From the NCBI GenBank assembly GCA_029262455.1, contig JAJCZJ010000048.1, positions 1 through 64,000 on the forward strand: 64,000 nucleotides of DNA. The letters are read 5' to 3'. Under the pieces are notes generated by a model, which did no database searches, was not told the origin of the DNA, and was given only the letters and a program-made list of their open reading frames with translations. Within the stretch, counting starts at the first letter, position 1, and every line of letters starts with the position of its first letter. The stretch is from Deltaproteobacteria bacterium (GTDB lineage Bacteria; Desulfobacterota; Binatia; HRBIN30; CADEER01). This document shows, piece after piece, positions 35,232 through 44,500 of the stretch. The position numbers and the translations under genes are program-made.

Positions 35232-36836
35232 ATGCTCAACGTCATCATCGTTAAACCAAGCAAGTATGCCGTCGACGGCTACGTCGATCGATTTCGCCGC
35301 GGCTTCATGCCCAACACGACCCTGTACCACCTTGCGGCGATGACGCCAGACATTGTCGGCGATACAGCAATCCGCGTCACGACCATCGATGAGTACATCG
35401 AGACCGACCTCGCCTACCTAGGCCGCCTACACCCGACACCCGGACAGGAAACACTGGTCGCCTTCGCCGGAGTTCAAAGCCACCAATTGAATCGCACCCT
35501 CGACCTGGCGGCGTTCGCAAGACGAAACGGCGTCCGCAACATTGTCGTCGGGGGCCCGCACCCGATGACCTGCGATACCTCTGCGCTCGAGGGTCGCGGC
35601 GTTAGTTTTTGCCGCGCCGAAGCCGAGCTCGTATGGTCGCGCATCCTCGACGATTCGATTCGAGGCACTTTGCTTCCAACCTATGGCTCTGGTGAAAGAT
35701 GGCAGGCGCAGCTGGACCCTCCCGTAGTCCAGCCGCCGAGCGAGAAAGAGATCTGTCGGTACGCGGCACAAATGTTCGGCGTTTACCCAGCACGAGGATG
35801 CCCATATCGCTGCACCTTCTGCTCCGTGATCAAGCTCGCGGGTCACACCGTGCGCGCACAGCCGATCGAGACGACCATGGCGACCCTGCGCGCGGCGAAG
35901 GCAGGCGGCGTGCTGATGATCCATTTCACGACCGACAACTTCAACAAGTACCCCGAAGCTCCGCAGATGCTGCAGGCAATGATCGACGAGTCGATCAACC
36001 TGCCGTTCTTCGTGCAGTGCGATGCCCAGATCGTTCGACAGCCTGATCTTGTCGAACTACTAGCGCGAGCCGGCTGCTATCAGATGTTCCTCGGCTTCGA
36101 ATCACTCGACGAAACGACACTATTGGACGTCAAGAAATCGCAGAACCGCCCCGACCAGTACGGCGAGATCCTTCGCATGTGCGATGACTTCGGAATCGGC
36201 GTGCACTTTTCGAACATCATCGGCTTTCCGAACGACACGCGAGCCTCGATCGAAAGCCACTTGGATACCGTGCGCCGCCTGCGACCAGAGGTCGCGACCT
36301 TCTACATACTGACCCCGTTCCCCGGCACTGAAATGTACGACGAATACCGATCGCAAGGACTGCTGACGGAAGCCAACCTCGACCGCTACGACGCGACCTT
36401 CCCCACCTGGCGACACCCGACCCTTGGCCGCGAAGAACTCCTCGAACTACTCCACACTTGCCATCGAAAGTTCTATTCGGCACCCGATGTCGTAACAAAG
36501 TCTTTGCGCTGGGCTTGGCGCAATCGCCAGAGCGATAACATTCTCCGGAAGATCGCGACGCCGGCGTTCTCGTTTTTGTCGCGCCTCGCAGCTCACAACC
36601 GCCAACACCCACTATCCGGCGGGATCGGTCGCACCACCCTCGATCACTGCTCCAACTATTCCGAGCTCCGTCGGAGTACGTTTGGATTCAACCTGGCGCC
36701 GTTGCCGGAAAGCCTTCACGGTCCGTCAGCGAACTCGCCCGACACCCCAGCAGGCGAGAATCGCTACCCCGGCACAGAGCCAGGCGAACCAGTCCCCCCA
36801 ACGGGCGTAGAACGATTGGTCGCTGCGCGGATATAG
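35232..36836 (+). CDS. B12-binding-type radical SAM protein
   Basis: A 534-residue enzyme. The N-terminal 130 residues have the Rossmann-like cobalamin-binding type of fold (AFAGVQSHQLNRTLDLAAFARRNGVRNIVVGGPHPM), although the DxHxxG ligand motif is not evident. The radical SAM cluster motif is ARGCPYRCTFCSV (Cys190, Cys194, Cys197), with GFESLDE and FSNIIGFPNDT downstream. Members modify lipids, tetrapyrroles, tRNA or natural products; the substrate is unknown. It lies five bases after the cyclase gene and is certainly co-transcribed. The last 37 residues (from 36726) are coded on the strand opposite the 3' end of lnt and look low in conserved content, so the natural end may be less important. 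Confidence 0.85.
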   Translation: MLNVIIVKPSKYAVDGYVDRFRRGFMPNTTLYHLAAMTPDIVGDTAIRVTTIDEYIETDLAYLGRLHPTPGQETLVAFAGVQSHQLNRTLDLAAFARRNGVRNIVVGGPHPMTCDTSALEGRGVSFCRAEAELVWSRILDDSIRGTLLPTYGSGERWQAQLDPPVVQPPSEKEICRYAAQMFGVYPARGCPYRCTFCSVIKLAGHTVRAQPIETTMATLRAAKAGGVLMIHFTTDNFNKYPEAPQMLQAMIDESINLPFFVQCDAQIVRQPDLVELLARAGCYQMFLGFESLDETTLLDVKKSQNRPDQYGEILRMCDDFGIGVHFSNIIGFPNDTRASIESHLDTVRRLRPEVATFYILTPFPGTEMYDEYRSQGLLTEANLDRYDATFPTWRHPTLGREELLELLHTCHRKFYSAPDVVTKSLRWAWRNRQSDNILRKIATPAFSFLSRLAAHNRQHPLSGGIGRTTLDHCSNYSELRRSTFGFNLAPLPESLHGPSANSPDTPAGENRYPGTEPGEPVPPTGVERLVAARI

Positions 36837-38270
36837 CCAGCCGACCGCCGCATCGGCCGCGAACTCCTTGGTCGCCAGTTGAATCGCGCCAGTCGGATCG
36901 ATGACGACCGACGGCCCCGAGGTCGACGATCGGACGAGAAAGCGGCGGTACTCCACGGCGCGAAATCGCGCCATGTCCAACGACTCGCGCGCGAACTGAA
37001 CCGATCCCAGCCACGTGTCATTGGCCAGAGTCACCAATACTTCGGCCCCCGCCCGCACCCGCTCACCTACCAACTCCGGAAACATCACTTCGTTGCAGAT
37101 CGCCACCCCAACTCGACCAATCGGCGTATTGAGGATCTCGAGCTTGCTGCCCGGGACAAACTCTTTCACCCCATCGAACTGACGACGCACCAGGCGAACA
37201 CTCGCCAGCGGATAGTACTCTGCAAACGGCAACAGCTGCTGCTTGTCATAACGACCCGTGATCTTCCCTTGCGAATCAAATACGAACGCCGCGTTGTAGT
37301 ATACGTCACGCTCCCCGCCGCGGTCGCGCGCCGGACCGCCGGCGAGCAGGGGCACCGCCGCAGGTCGCAAAACACTGGCGATCGAGTGCCGGAACATCGC
37401 TTCCTCCTCGGGAAAGAACGTCATCGAAGACTCCGGCCAGATCACCAGATCCACCTGCGATGCTCCGACCAGATCACGCGTCATGCGCAAATAGCGCTCC
37501 AAGCTGATGCCGTAGAACTCCTGCTTCCATTGCCAGCCGAAATCAAGGTTCGCTTGGACCAGGCCCACCGTCTTGCGATGGCCGGCCATGGCTTCGCCTT
37601 CGACGACAAAGTGCTGCAAGCGCAGCGCACCATAGCCTTGCGCCAAGACCACCAGAACGCCGACAATCAAAGCCCCGGACCCCGCGCTGCGTATCCGCGT
37701 GGTGCCGATCGCCAGCAACAGCTCGACCACGGCGAGCTGCACCGCACAGACGAGAAACGACACCCCGTAGATCCCCACCACGTCGGCAATCTGCATCGTC
37801 TGTAGCGCGCCCGCCTGGGTGTAGCCAAGCATCCCGAACGGGTCCTGAAAAAAGAAACGAACTCGCCCGAGCTCGCACGCGGCCCAAGTCGCTGCGCCGA
37901 CCAACGGTACACACCAAGCGGGACATCGAGCGAGACGTCGATACACCGCGGTAAACAACCACACCGACGGCGCCACCGTGAGGAGCCAGACTGCGAGAAA
38001 CATCGCAGCCGCGACGCCGATACCTCGGTCGTAGTAAGTCGATACCGACTCCACCAACCAGGCAGCGACCAGGTAGACTCCGGCCAGTGTCGTCGCGCTG
38101 GTGACGAGAAGAGCCTCGCCCAATCCGCATCGCCGAATCGCCACAAACCAGGGGACGAAAGCCACCCACCCCAACCAATGAACGCTCTCCAATGGGAAGG
38201 CCCACGAGTACAAGAATGGGGTGATCGCGACCGCTACGATTGACGTGGTCTCTGGTCGTCTGCCAAACAC
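36726..38270 (-). CDS. lnt: Apolipoprotein N-acyltransferase
   Basis: About 514 residues. The N-terminal half has six or so membrane helices with the family block FFFQDPFGMLGYTQAGALQTMQIADVVGIYGVSFLV. The C-terminal nitrilase domain has the catalytic triad Glu in VIWPESSM, Lys in GRYDKQQLLPFAEY and Cys in ICNEVMFPE (residues about 280, 343 and 392 from the chosen start). The last membrane helix (WGDWFAWLCAGVAILACW) is intact. It N-acylates the amino-terminal Cys of lipoproteins at the periplasmic face, fitting the many lipoproteins here. The start is uncertain: GTG at 38270 (or TTG at 38273) precedes the first helix; no clear ribosome site. Its 3' end overlaps the radical SAM gene by 111 bases. 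Confidence 0.9.
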   Translation of the reverse strand: MFGRRPETTSIVAVAITPFLYSWAFPLESVHWLGWVAFVPWFVAIRRCGLGEALLVTSATTLAGVYLVAAWLVESVSTYYDRGIGVAAAMFLAVWLLTVAPSVWLFTAVYRRLARCPAWCVPLVGAATWAACELGRVRFFFQDPFGMLGYTQAGALQTMQIADVVGIYGVSFLVCAVQLAVVELLLAIGTTRIRSAGSGALIVGVLVVLAQGYGALRLQHFVVEGEAMAGHRKTVGLVQANLDFGWQWKQEFYGISLERYLRMTRDLVGASQVDLVIWPESSMTFFPEEEAMFRHSIASVLRPAAVPLLAGGPARDRGGERDVYYNAAFVFDSQGKITGRYDKQQLLPFAEYYPLASVRLVRRQFDGVKEFVPGSKLEILNTPIGRVGVAICNEVMFPELVGERVRAGAEVLVTLANDTWLGSVQFARESLDMARFRAVEYRRFLVRSSTSGPSVVIDPTGAIQLATKEFAADAAVGWLYPRSDQSFYARWGDWFAWLCAGVAILACWGVGRVR

Positions 38271-38315
38271 CAAACGACCATTCGCAGTGCTCGACTTCTT
38301 TTTCAACGACGCCCG

Positions 38316-38981
38316 ATGAAGATTCAACGACAAGATTTCTCGGCGCCGGTGCCGTTCCGCCGCTTCTTCAACTTCTGGCAAGCTGCCCTGCGACCGGTTT
38401 ACCGGTACCTATTCGGAATGGACAGCAGCGGCATCGATGCCGTCCCTTGGGGCACCCCCTTCATCATCGCAAGCAATCACCAATCGATGATGGACTGGTC
38501 CTTCTTGGCCTATCACTGTCCCTATCTCGTACGATTCGTCGCTCACCGTGAGTACTTCGAAAACCCGTTCCTGCGAATCGGACTGCGCCTCAACGGAGCA
38601 CTGTGCGTCCGAACCGATCGCCCCGATATCCGCGGAATGCGCGTCGCACGATCGGTCCTCGCCGCCGGCGAACCGCTGGTCATTTTCCCGGAAGGGATGA
38701 TCTCACGCAGCGGCCGCGTCGGGACCGGCCAACCCGGGGTGATCGCACTTGCCTGGCACGCCGGTGTACCGATCGTTCCAGTCGCCATCGACGGCGCCAA
38801 TTCGGCGCTACCTCGAGATCGCTGGATTCCGAGAAAACACCCGGTTGTCGTACGCTTCGGCGAAATTCTACCGCCGCCGCCCGGTCACCCCCCAACGCTG
38901 CGCCGCGAGCTTGCTGAGAAGCTGACGGTCTACATTGAAGCACTCCGTACCGGGATACCAAAACCGCCACGACCGTGGTAA
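38316..38981 (+). CDS. PlsC-like 1-acyl-sn-glycerol-3-phosphate acyltransferase family protein
   Basis: A 221-residue acyltransferase. The family blocks are NHQSMMD (Asn54, His55, Asp60; NHxxxxD), RTDRPD in the substrate region, FPEG (124-127) and VPIVPVAIDGAN. There is a short amphipathic N-terminus and a hydrophobic first helix. It probably esterifies the 2-position of a lysophospholipid, or a related acceptor, with an acyl chain from ACP or CoA. It is divergent from lnt with a short gap; no strong ribosome site is visible before the ATG. A desaturase gene follows on the same strand after a hairpin at 39000, so local genes handle membrane acyl chains. Confidence 0.88.
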   Translation: MKIQRQDFSAPVPFRRFFNFWQAALRPVYRYLFGMDSSGIDAVPWGTPFIIASNHQSMMDWSFLAYHCPYLVRFVAHREYFENPFLRIGLRLNGALCVRTDRPDIRGMRVARSVLAAGEPLVIFPEGMISRSGRVGTGQPGVIALAWHAGVPIVPVAIDGANSALPRDRWIPRKHPVVVRFGEILPPPPGHPPTLRRELAEKLTVYIEALRTGIPKPPRPW

Positions 38982-38999
38982 TATCCGCCTGCAGACAAG

Positions 39000-39021
39000 G
39001 GGGGTGACTTCCATCACCCCC
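39000..39021. terminator. Short hairpin after the acyltransferase gene
   Basis: GGGGGTGA (39000-39007) pairs with TCACCCCC (39014-39021) over a six-base loop, 19 bases after the stop. No T-run, so termination is a moderate inference. Confidence 0.4.
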
Positions 39022-39082
39022 GACGCTTGCCAGCGCTTGTTGGGCGAGACGGGGCAGTCAAGTTGCTACGGTTCCGCGCATC

Positions 39083-40144
39083 GTGAACGGTAACTACGGA
39101 GTGACTTTGAACGCTACGACTCAACGGTTAGCCGATATTGCAGCTGCAATCCCCGACACCTGCTACGACAACCCCGCGCAGCGCGGCTTGATCATCTTCG
39201 AGCGCGACGTTGCCATCTACTTCGCGGCCCTGGCCCTCCTCGCAGCCACCGACTCCATCGCGGTCTCCCTGCTCGGGTGGCTCCTCGCCGGCAACGCGAT
39301 CAGCGCCTTGTTCGTCATCGGCCACGACGCCGCCCACGGAGCACTCTTTCGCAGCCGCCGTCTCAACTACATTGTCGGCCAAATCGCCATGCTGCCGAGC
39401 CTACATGCGTTCAGCGTATGGGCGTACGGCCACAACCGAGTCCACCACGCATTTGCGTGTTGCCAAGGTCTGGACTTCGTGTGGCACCCCGTATCGCCGC
39501 AAGAATACAAATCACTCTCGGCGCTCGGGAAATTCCGCCACAAACTCGAATGGTCGGCAATCGGCTCCGGGTTCTACTACGCGCGGGTCATCTGGTTCGA
39601 TCGCATCATCCAAAGCCCTGCTCCCGCGCGCGGCAAAGCCGAGTTTCGCCGCGACCGCATTGCGGTCGCGGCCTACCTCACAATCTTCCTGCTTGCCGCC
39701 GCCACGCTTGGCTGGGCCCAACAGCCGACTCTGGCCTCTAGCGCATGGTCTGTGTTCGAGCTTTTCGTAGTCCCGTGGGCAATCTGGAACACGATCATCG
39801 GCTGGACCGTGTACATCCACCACATCCATCCGGAAATCGCCTGGATGACACGGCGAAATTGGACCAAGCTTAAAGGTCACGTCGAGGGAACGACCAACTA
39901 CACCATGCCGTGGTGGATCAACCTCATGTGGCACAACATCTTCGACCACACGGCACACCACCTCGACCCGCGTATCCCGTTCTATAACCTACCGAGTGCG
40001 ACCAAGGCCCTGCGACAGGAACACGGAGCGTTGGTCGCGCTGCGCAAGTATCGAGTGCGCGACTACGTGGCGATCACCAAGCGCTGCAAGCTCTTCGACT
40101 TCGACAACGGGATGTGGGTCGACTACCAAGGGCGGCCGGGCTAG
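39083..40144 (+). CDS. Membrane fatty acid desaturase (delta-12-like)
   Basis: A 353-residue membrane desaturase. The three His boxes are HDAAHG (81-85), HNRVHH (117-122) and HTAHH near the C-terminus (about 292-296), with hydrophobic helices between. This arrangement is that of acyl-lipid or acyl-CoA desaturases of the plant/cyanobacterial DesA type. The frame starts at GTG (39083); a second GTG (39101) is also possible and no ribosome site is convincing. Upstream are lnt and the PlsC-like gene, suggesting lipid remodelling. The electron donor is not encoded next door. Confidence 0.85.
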   Translation: MNGNYGVTLNATTQRLADIAAAIPDTCYDNPAQRGLIIFERDVAIYFAALALLAATDSIAVSLLGWLLAGNAISALFVIGHDAAHGALFRSRRLNYIVGQIAMLPSLHAFSVWAYGHNRVHHAFACCQGLDFVWHPVSPQEYKSLSALGKFRHKLEWSAIGSGFYYARVIWFDRIIQSPAPARGKAEFRRDRIAVAAYLTIFLLAAATLGWAQQPTLASSAWSVFELFVVPWAIWNTIIGWTVYIHHIHPEIAWMTRRNWTKLKGHVEGTTNYTMPWWINLMWHNIFDHTAHHLDPRIPFYNLPSATKALRQEHGALVALRKYRVRDYVAITKRCKLFDFDNGMWVDYQGRPG

Positions 40145-40511
40145 CCGCCCGAAGCTCGACAAGTCTACGCACGGCGGGCGCGAAATCGCATCGCATATCG
40201 CGAACATTTAATCGAAGGTCTACCCCCTCGGCACCCCCCGGATCACCTCGGCTGCCTACCAGACTTTGCACCCCCTTGCCGAGATGCCGCAATAGGCCAG
40301 GGTTATCCCCGAGATCGTCGTCTGGCACAGCGAATGCTTCCCAACCTTGTCATCTAGCAACGCCGTCCTCGCAGACGGCCCTGACAATCCGGGAGGGACC
40401 AGGAAAATGGCATCAACAAAGATCGGGGGAGTTTTTGTACTGTCGACGCCCTGCGCGGCGAGATTATTTGCACTCGATCCGAGCACGAAGTGCGATCTCG
40501 GGAGAACGAAA
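40145..40511. other. Intergenic stretch before the Cys-rich secreted protein
   Basis: No gene found in 367 bases. An in-frame ATG at 40407 precedes the chosen start of the next gene, but it would put 35 odd residues in front of a good signal peptide, so I do not use it. No terminator or riboswitch-like fold stands out. Confidence 0.4.
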
Positions 40512-41507
40512 ATGAGAAATTCCATCGCATGGACAATAATGTTCCTCACACTCGCGGGACCGGGCATCGCACAAGTACAGTGCGACCAACGCAGCCCGTG
40601 GCGCCGCATCTTTTGCCAACTCTCACAGTTGGGACCGGTCACGGAATCCGTACGCAACAACACCTCGGCAATTGCTGAGCTACAGAACCGTCCGCCGATC
40701 GACGGGCTGAGTTGTGCAACCGGTGAGATCCCTGTCTTCAATAGTGAGGAATGGGTCTGCGGCGAAGATCAGCAAGCATCCGCAGAGATCATCGCCGAGG
40801 TCGAGGCCAACGCCGCGGCCATCGCCGGCAACGCCGGCGCCATTGCCGGACTTCAAAACCGAATCGGCCTAGCCGACCTCGACTGCGCAACCGACGAGAT
40901 TGCCAAGTTCGACGGCCAACAATGGACTTGCGCTGCGGATCAACAGACGGGCGGAGTCCAGGACGTTATCGACGCAATCTGCCTGCAAGCTGAGCAGATC
41001 GGTAGTGTCCGCCCGCTCGTTTGCGAGCCCCGATGCGGATGTGGGGACAACATTCTCGTTCGAGCAAACGCAACATCGTGCGACGAACAGGCCGACGGCT
41101 CATTCGACATAGGCCTGGCCGAAAATGTCAGCCGCTGCGAAGGGAACGGCCTCTGCCTACTGCCTCAGACGTTCTGTTCGTGCGAGACCTGCACCGGACA
41201 ACTGGGGAATACATTTCCCTGCAACTGCACAGGTTGCGAAGACGGCCAGTTCTGCTCGGCAACCTTTCCTGGTGGGCCGGCGTTCTGCCAAAAAACATGC
41301 AGCGACGATTCCGAGTGCCCAACCGTGGAGGTCAACGCGATCCTCACGTTGGAAGTGAATGGGGCTCCGGGAGAACCGGAACTAAGCCAATGCAACTGTA
41401 CATCTGGCGAAGGCTGCGACGGGGACATCGAGTTACTCAACAGCAACGACGGTCAAGCCTGCCTCGACATCGTGGAAGCCCAGGTCGCGTGCGCCCCAGC
41501 ACCTTGA
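40512..41507 (+). CDS. Cys-rich secreted protein with two internal repeats
   Basis: A 331-residue exported protein I do not recognise. Signal peptide (RNSIAWTIMFLTLAGPGIAQV) with GGGAGA six bases before the ATG at 40512. Two similar units follow: IAELQNRPPIDGLSC...IPVFNSEEWVCGEDQQ and IAGLQNRIGLADLDC...IAKFDGQQWTCAADQQ. They share L-x-C-A-T-x-E-I, a central F and W-x-C-x(2)-D-Q-Q, and are joined by an Ala/Asn/Ile-rich coiled segment (EIIAEVEANAAAIAGNAGAIAG). The C-terminal half is rich in Cys (more than 20) with EGF-like spacing (CEGNGLCLLPQTFCSCETCTG). It is likely an extracellular or surface protein stabilised by disulfides. The terminator at 41549 ends it. Confidence 0.7.
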   Translation: MRNSIAWTIMFLTLAGPGIAQVQCDQRSPWRRIFCQLSQLGPVTESVRNNTSAIAELQNRPPIDGLSCATGEIPVFNSEEWVCGEDQQASAEIIAEVEANAAAIAGNAGAIAGLQNRIGLADLDCATDEIAKFDGQQWTCAADQQTGGVQDVIDAICLQAEQIGSVRPLVCEPRCGCGDNILVRANATSCDEQADGSFDIGLAENVSRCEGNGLCLLPQTFCSCETCTGQLGNTFPCNCTGCEDGQFCSATFPGGPAFCQKTCSDDSECPTVEVNAILTLEVNGAPGEPELSQCNCTSGEGCDGDIELLNSNDGQACLDIVEAQVACAPAP

Positions 41508-41548
41508 GTGCGAAGTGATCCGCACGCGAGCAGTCCGCAAGTAAAGAC

Positions 41549-41580
41549 CCAGCGGGACCCGAAACACCGGGCCCCGCTGG
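41549..41580. terminator. Hairpin between convergent genes
   Basis: CCAGCGGGACCC (41549-41560) pairs with GGGCCCCGCTGG (41569-41580) with one mismatch and an eight-base loop. It lies between the stops of two convergent genes; a bidirectional terminator is likely. Confidence 0.6.
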
Positions 41581-41587
41581 TGAATAC

Positions 41588-44500
41588 TTACTTACACCTG
41601 AGTGTCTTGTTACCAGTGCCCTTGAGTTCGCAATTGGGATCAGCCCCAGTGCTCGGGTTGAAGTCGCGCGTAGCACACTGATCGGCGGCTTGCTGTGCGG
41701 CGCCCCCGAGGGTCAGGATTACTTCGATGTCTTCAACCATCACCTGAAAGTTGTCGCCTTTTCCCTTCAAGACGACCTTGAAGAGTCCCGGAGTTTTATT
41801 TGAGCGGTCGCGAATTAAGACTCTCGTGATCCCAAGGCCAAGAGTATCGTTCCTGTCTTTGAAGACCCAGCGGTTTCCAGCGCCATTCACCTTCCAACCC
41901 ACCGGGACCCCAGCCCCTGGCGGAACAAAACGCGTCGAAAGAACACTTGACGTGTTAGAGTCCACGATCTCGTACGTAAACCCGTTCGCAACCGGATCGA
42001 TCGCCGGAGACAGCGCCGACAGAACGAATTCGCCCTTGATCTTTAGCCTCTCGTCTCCAGCCGGGTTGTTGTTACGCGAAATTTTGAGACGGGCCTTGTT
42101 GATCAAGACACCAGAGTCGCAGGCGGCGGTCCCAGCCGGCGTGGCAGTCGCAGTCGCAGTCCCGGCAGGAGTTGCCGTCGGCGTTGAGGACGCAGTCCCC
42201 GCAGGAGTGGCAGTCGGAGTGAAGGAAGCTGTTCCCGCCGGCGTCGCTGTCGGGGTGAACGTCGCTGTCGAAGTCCCCGCCGGGGTTGCCGTTGGCGTGT
42301 CCGTCGGCGTCGGCGTCGGGCCACCCGGAAAGCTCCCGGGATCGGCCGGGTCTGAGCCCGCATCGACTTCATCCGTGTCGAAGAAACCATCCTCGTCACG
42401 ATCGAGCGCCATGCGTTCGCCAGACCCCGGAGGCGCGCAGGTGTAGGTCAGGTCCTGACCGGCTGTCGCCGCAAGGGCACGCAACTGCGCGTCAGTAAGA
42501 TCGGCTTCACTAGCCCGATCGGTTTCGAACAGATTGCTCGCCGGGTTGTACAAGGCCCCCCGAGATTCCCCGGCGATTGTCCCCTTGACGACGAGCTCAC
42601 ACTCGTTGACCCCGGGCATCCCCACCAACGGGAAGGAGGCCTCCGCACGTTGAATGAGTAGATCGATACGAGGACCAACCGTGCCGCCGTTGGTATCCGT
42701 CAGAGTCGTCTGCTGGCCGACGATCGGCGCGAAGGTCGTGTCGAAAGCCATGATCAGATCTTCGAGGTTGCGTTGCTCGGTATCGTTGATCGAAAAGACG
42801 CCCGAATCCAGAAATGTGAAAACCGTGTCCACGGCACCACTGTGAAGGAAACCGACGCCGCGGACCTGCGGACCTCCGGAACCAAACATTCCGACCTTCT
42901 GATAGGCATTGCGCAGGTGCGGAATCTTGAATTCCTGGGTCAAGCCTTCGATCGACGACCCACCGTCGCCACCGAAAAAGCCCTGCCCTTGGTTCAGAAT
43001 ATGGCAACCGTTGCAATCGAGGACCGTGTCGGTGACACGTCCGAAATAGAGTGTCTCACCCGCTTGTTGAGCTGCGGTCAACGAGTTGTCCAACGCCCGG
43101 ACCGGGTTCGGCGGGTACGCAACATCGAGAATGAAGTTGCCAAACGCCAACATGTCGGCCGGTGGAATCTGATCGTTTGGAGGATCGCCGAGACCGACGA
43201 GACCACCAAAGGCTCCATTGAACTTGAGGAATCCACCCAGCTCGTCGAGCGGATCGCCGCCCGGATCGTTGCCCTCGGTGCGGTCACCGCGCCAGTGCAT
43301 CGGACCCATATTAGCCATGCCGCGCAAGGATTGCGTCGTCATGGGGCCCTTCATCGGGTGGAAGTCGTTACCACTACCAACGGTGAATGGGTTCGGATTG
43401 TTGAGCTCAGTACCGTCTGGATCGCCGAGATCCCAGGCCAAGCTATCGAAGTCTCCAAAGATGTGACACGACGAGCACGACGCCTCTCCGTTCGACGATG
43501 TCGCGATGGCATCGTAGAGGATCGGACGACCGTCTGTGATGTTCGCCGGCTCAGGATTGTAGACCGGCATGTGCGCAATCTCCGTATTCAACACAGTGTC
43601 GATCACAGACACCGAATTGTCGAAACGTGTCAGTACGTAGAGCCGATTGTTGGATTCATCGAGAGCCAAGCCGCTGGGCCCGCCACCCGAAACAGTGATG
43701 TGGCTCAACGCCGACGGTGTAAACGTGTCGGCCTCGAGCTGAGCCGTATCGAAGATCCCCACCTTGCTCGATCCAAAGGCGGCAACATAAAGGGTCGTAC
43801 CTGCCGCGTTGACGGCCATGTCCACCGGCGTCGCCAAGCTGTTGGAGCTGGTACCCGGAGGACTCGGGACGACATCGTAGTCGATGTGCTTGTTGAGATG
43901 GATCGGGGTTACGGTCGAGCCGTCCAATACGGTAATGCGGGCTTCATGCAGATGCCCTCGAACCGTCGCCGGTTCGCCAGCCACCTTTTCACTCGCAGCA
44001 TGGTCTCCCGCACCTTCAAAGCGGACTTCGTTGACCGCCTCGGTATTCGACACGTACACATTGCCGCTCGCCGGGTTGGTGACCATGTTGAAGTTAATCG
44101 TCCCAACGCTCGGGAACGAGTTCACAACCGCACCAGTGGTCGTCGAAATCTCGAACACATCGAGATCGGGAAGTGAAAACCCAACCGGCCAGCTGCGCCC
44201 GAGCTCGTCCTCCCAGTTCCCCGATGTCGGGTTGAACTTAACGATGATGCCGGTTTCAGGCCCATCAATGTTTTCAAAGTTGTCGTTTGGCAACGGTAAG
44301 CCACCCGGCATCAACGCGCCGTTGAAGATACAAGTCCCGGCCGAAGCGCCACCGTCACAAACAGCGCCCTCAAAGATCGCCGTCGTCTGGTTACCGGAAT
44401 GAAAGATCGAGGCGAAGACGGTGTTTCCGTCGTTGCTCACAGTCAGCGCGCGCGGTGTGTCGCCGAACAGCGAAACGACGTTAATCGGATTTCCTTCGAG

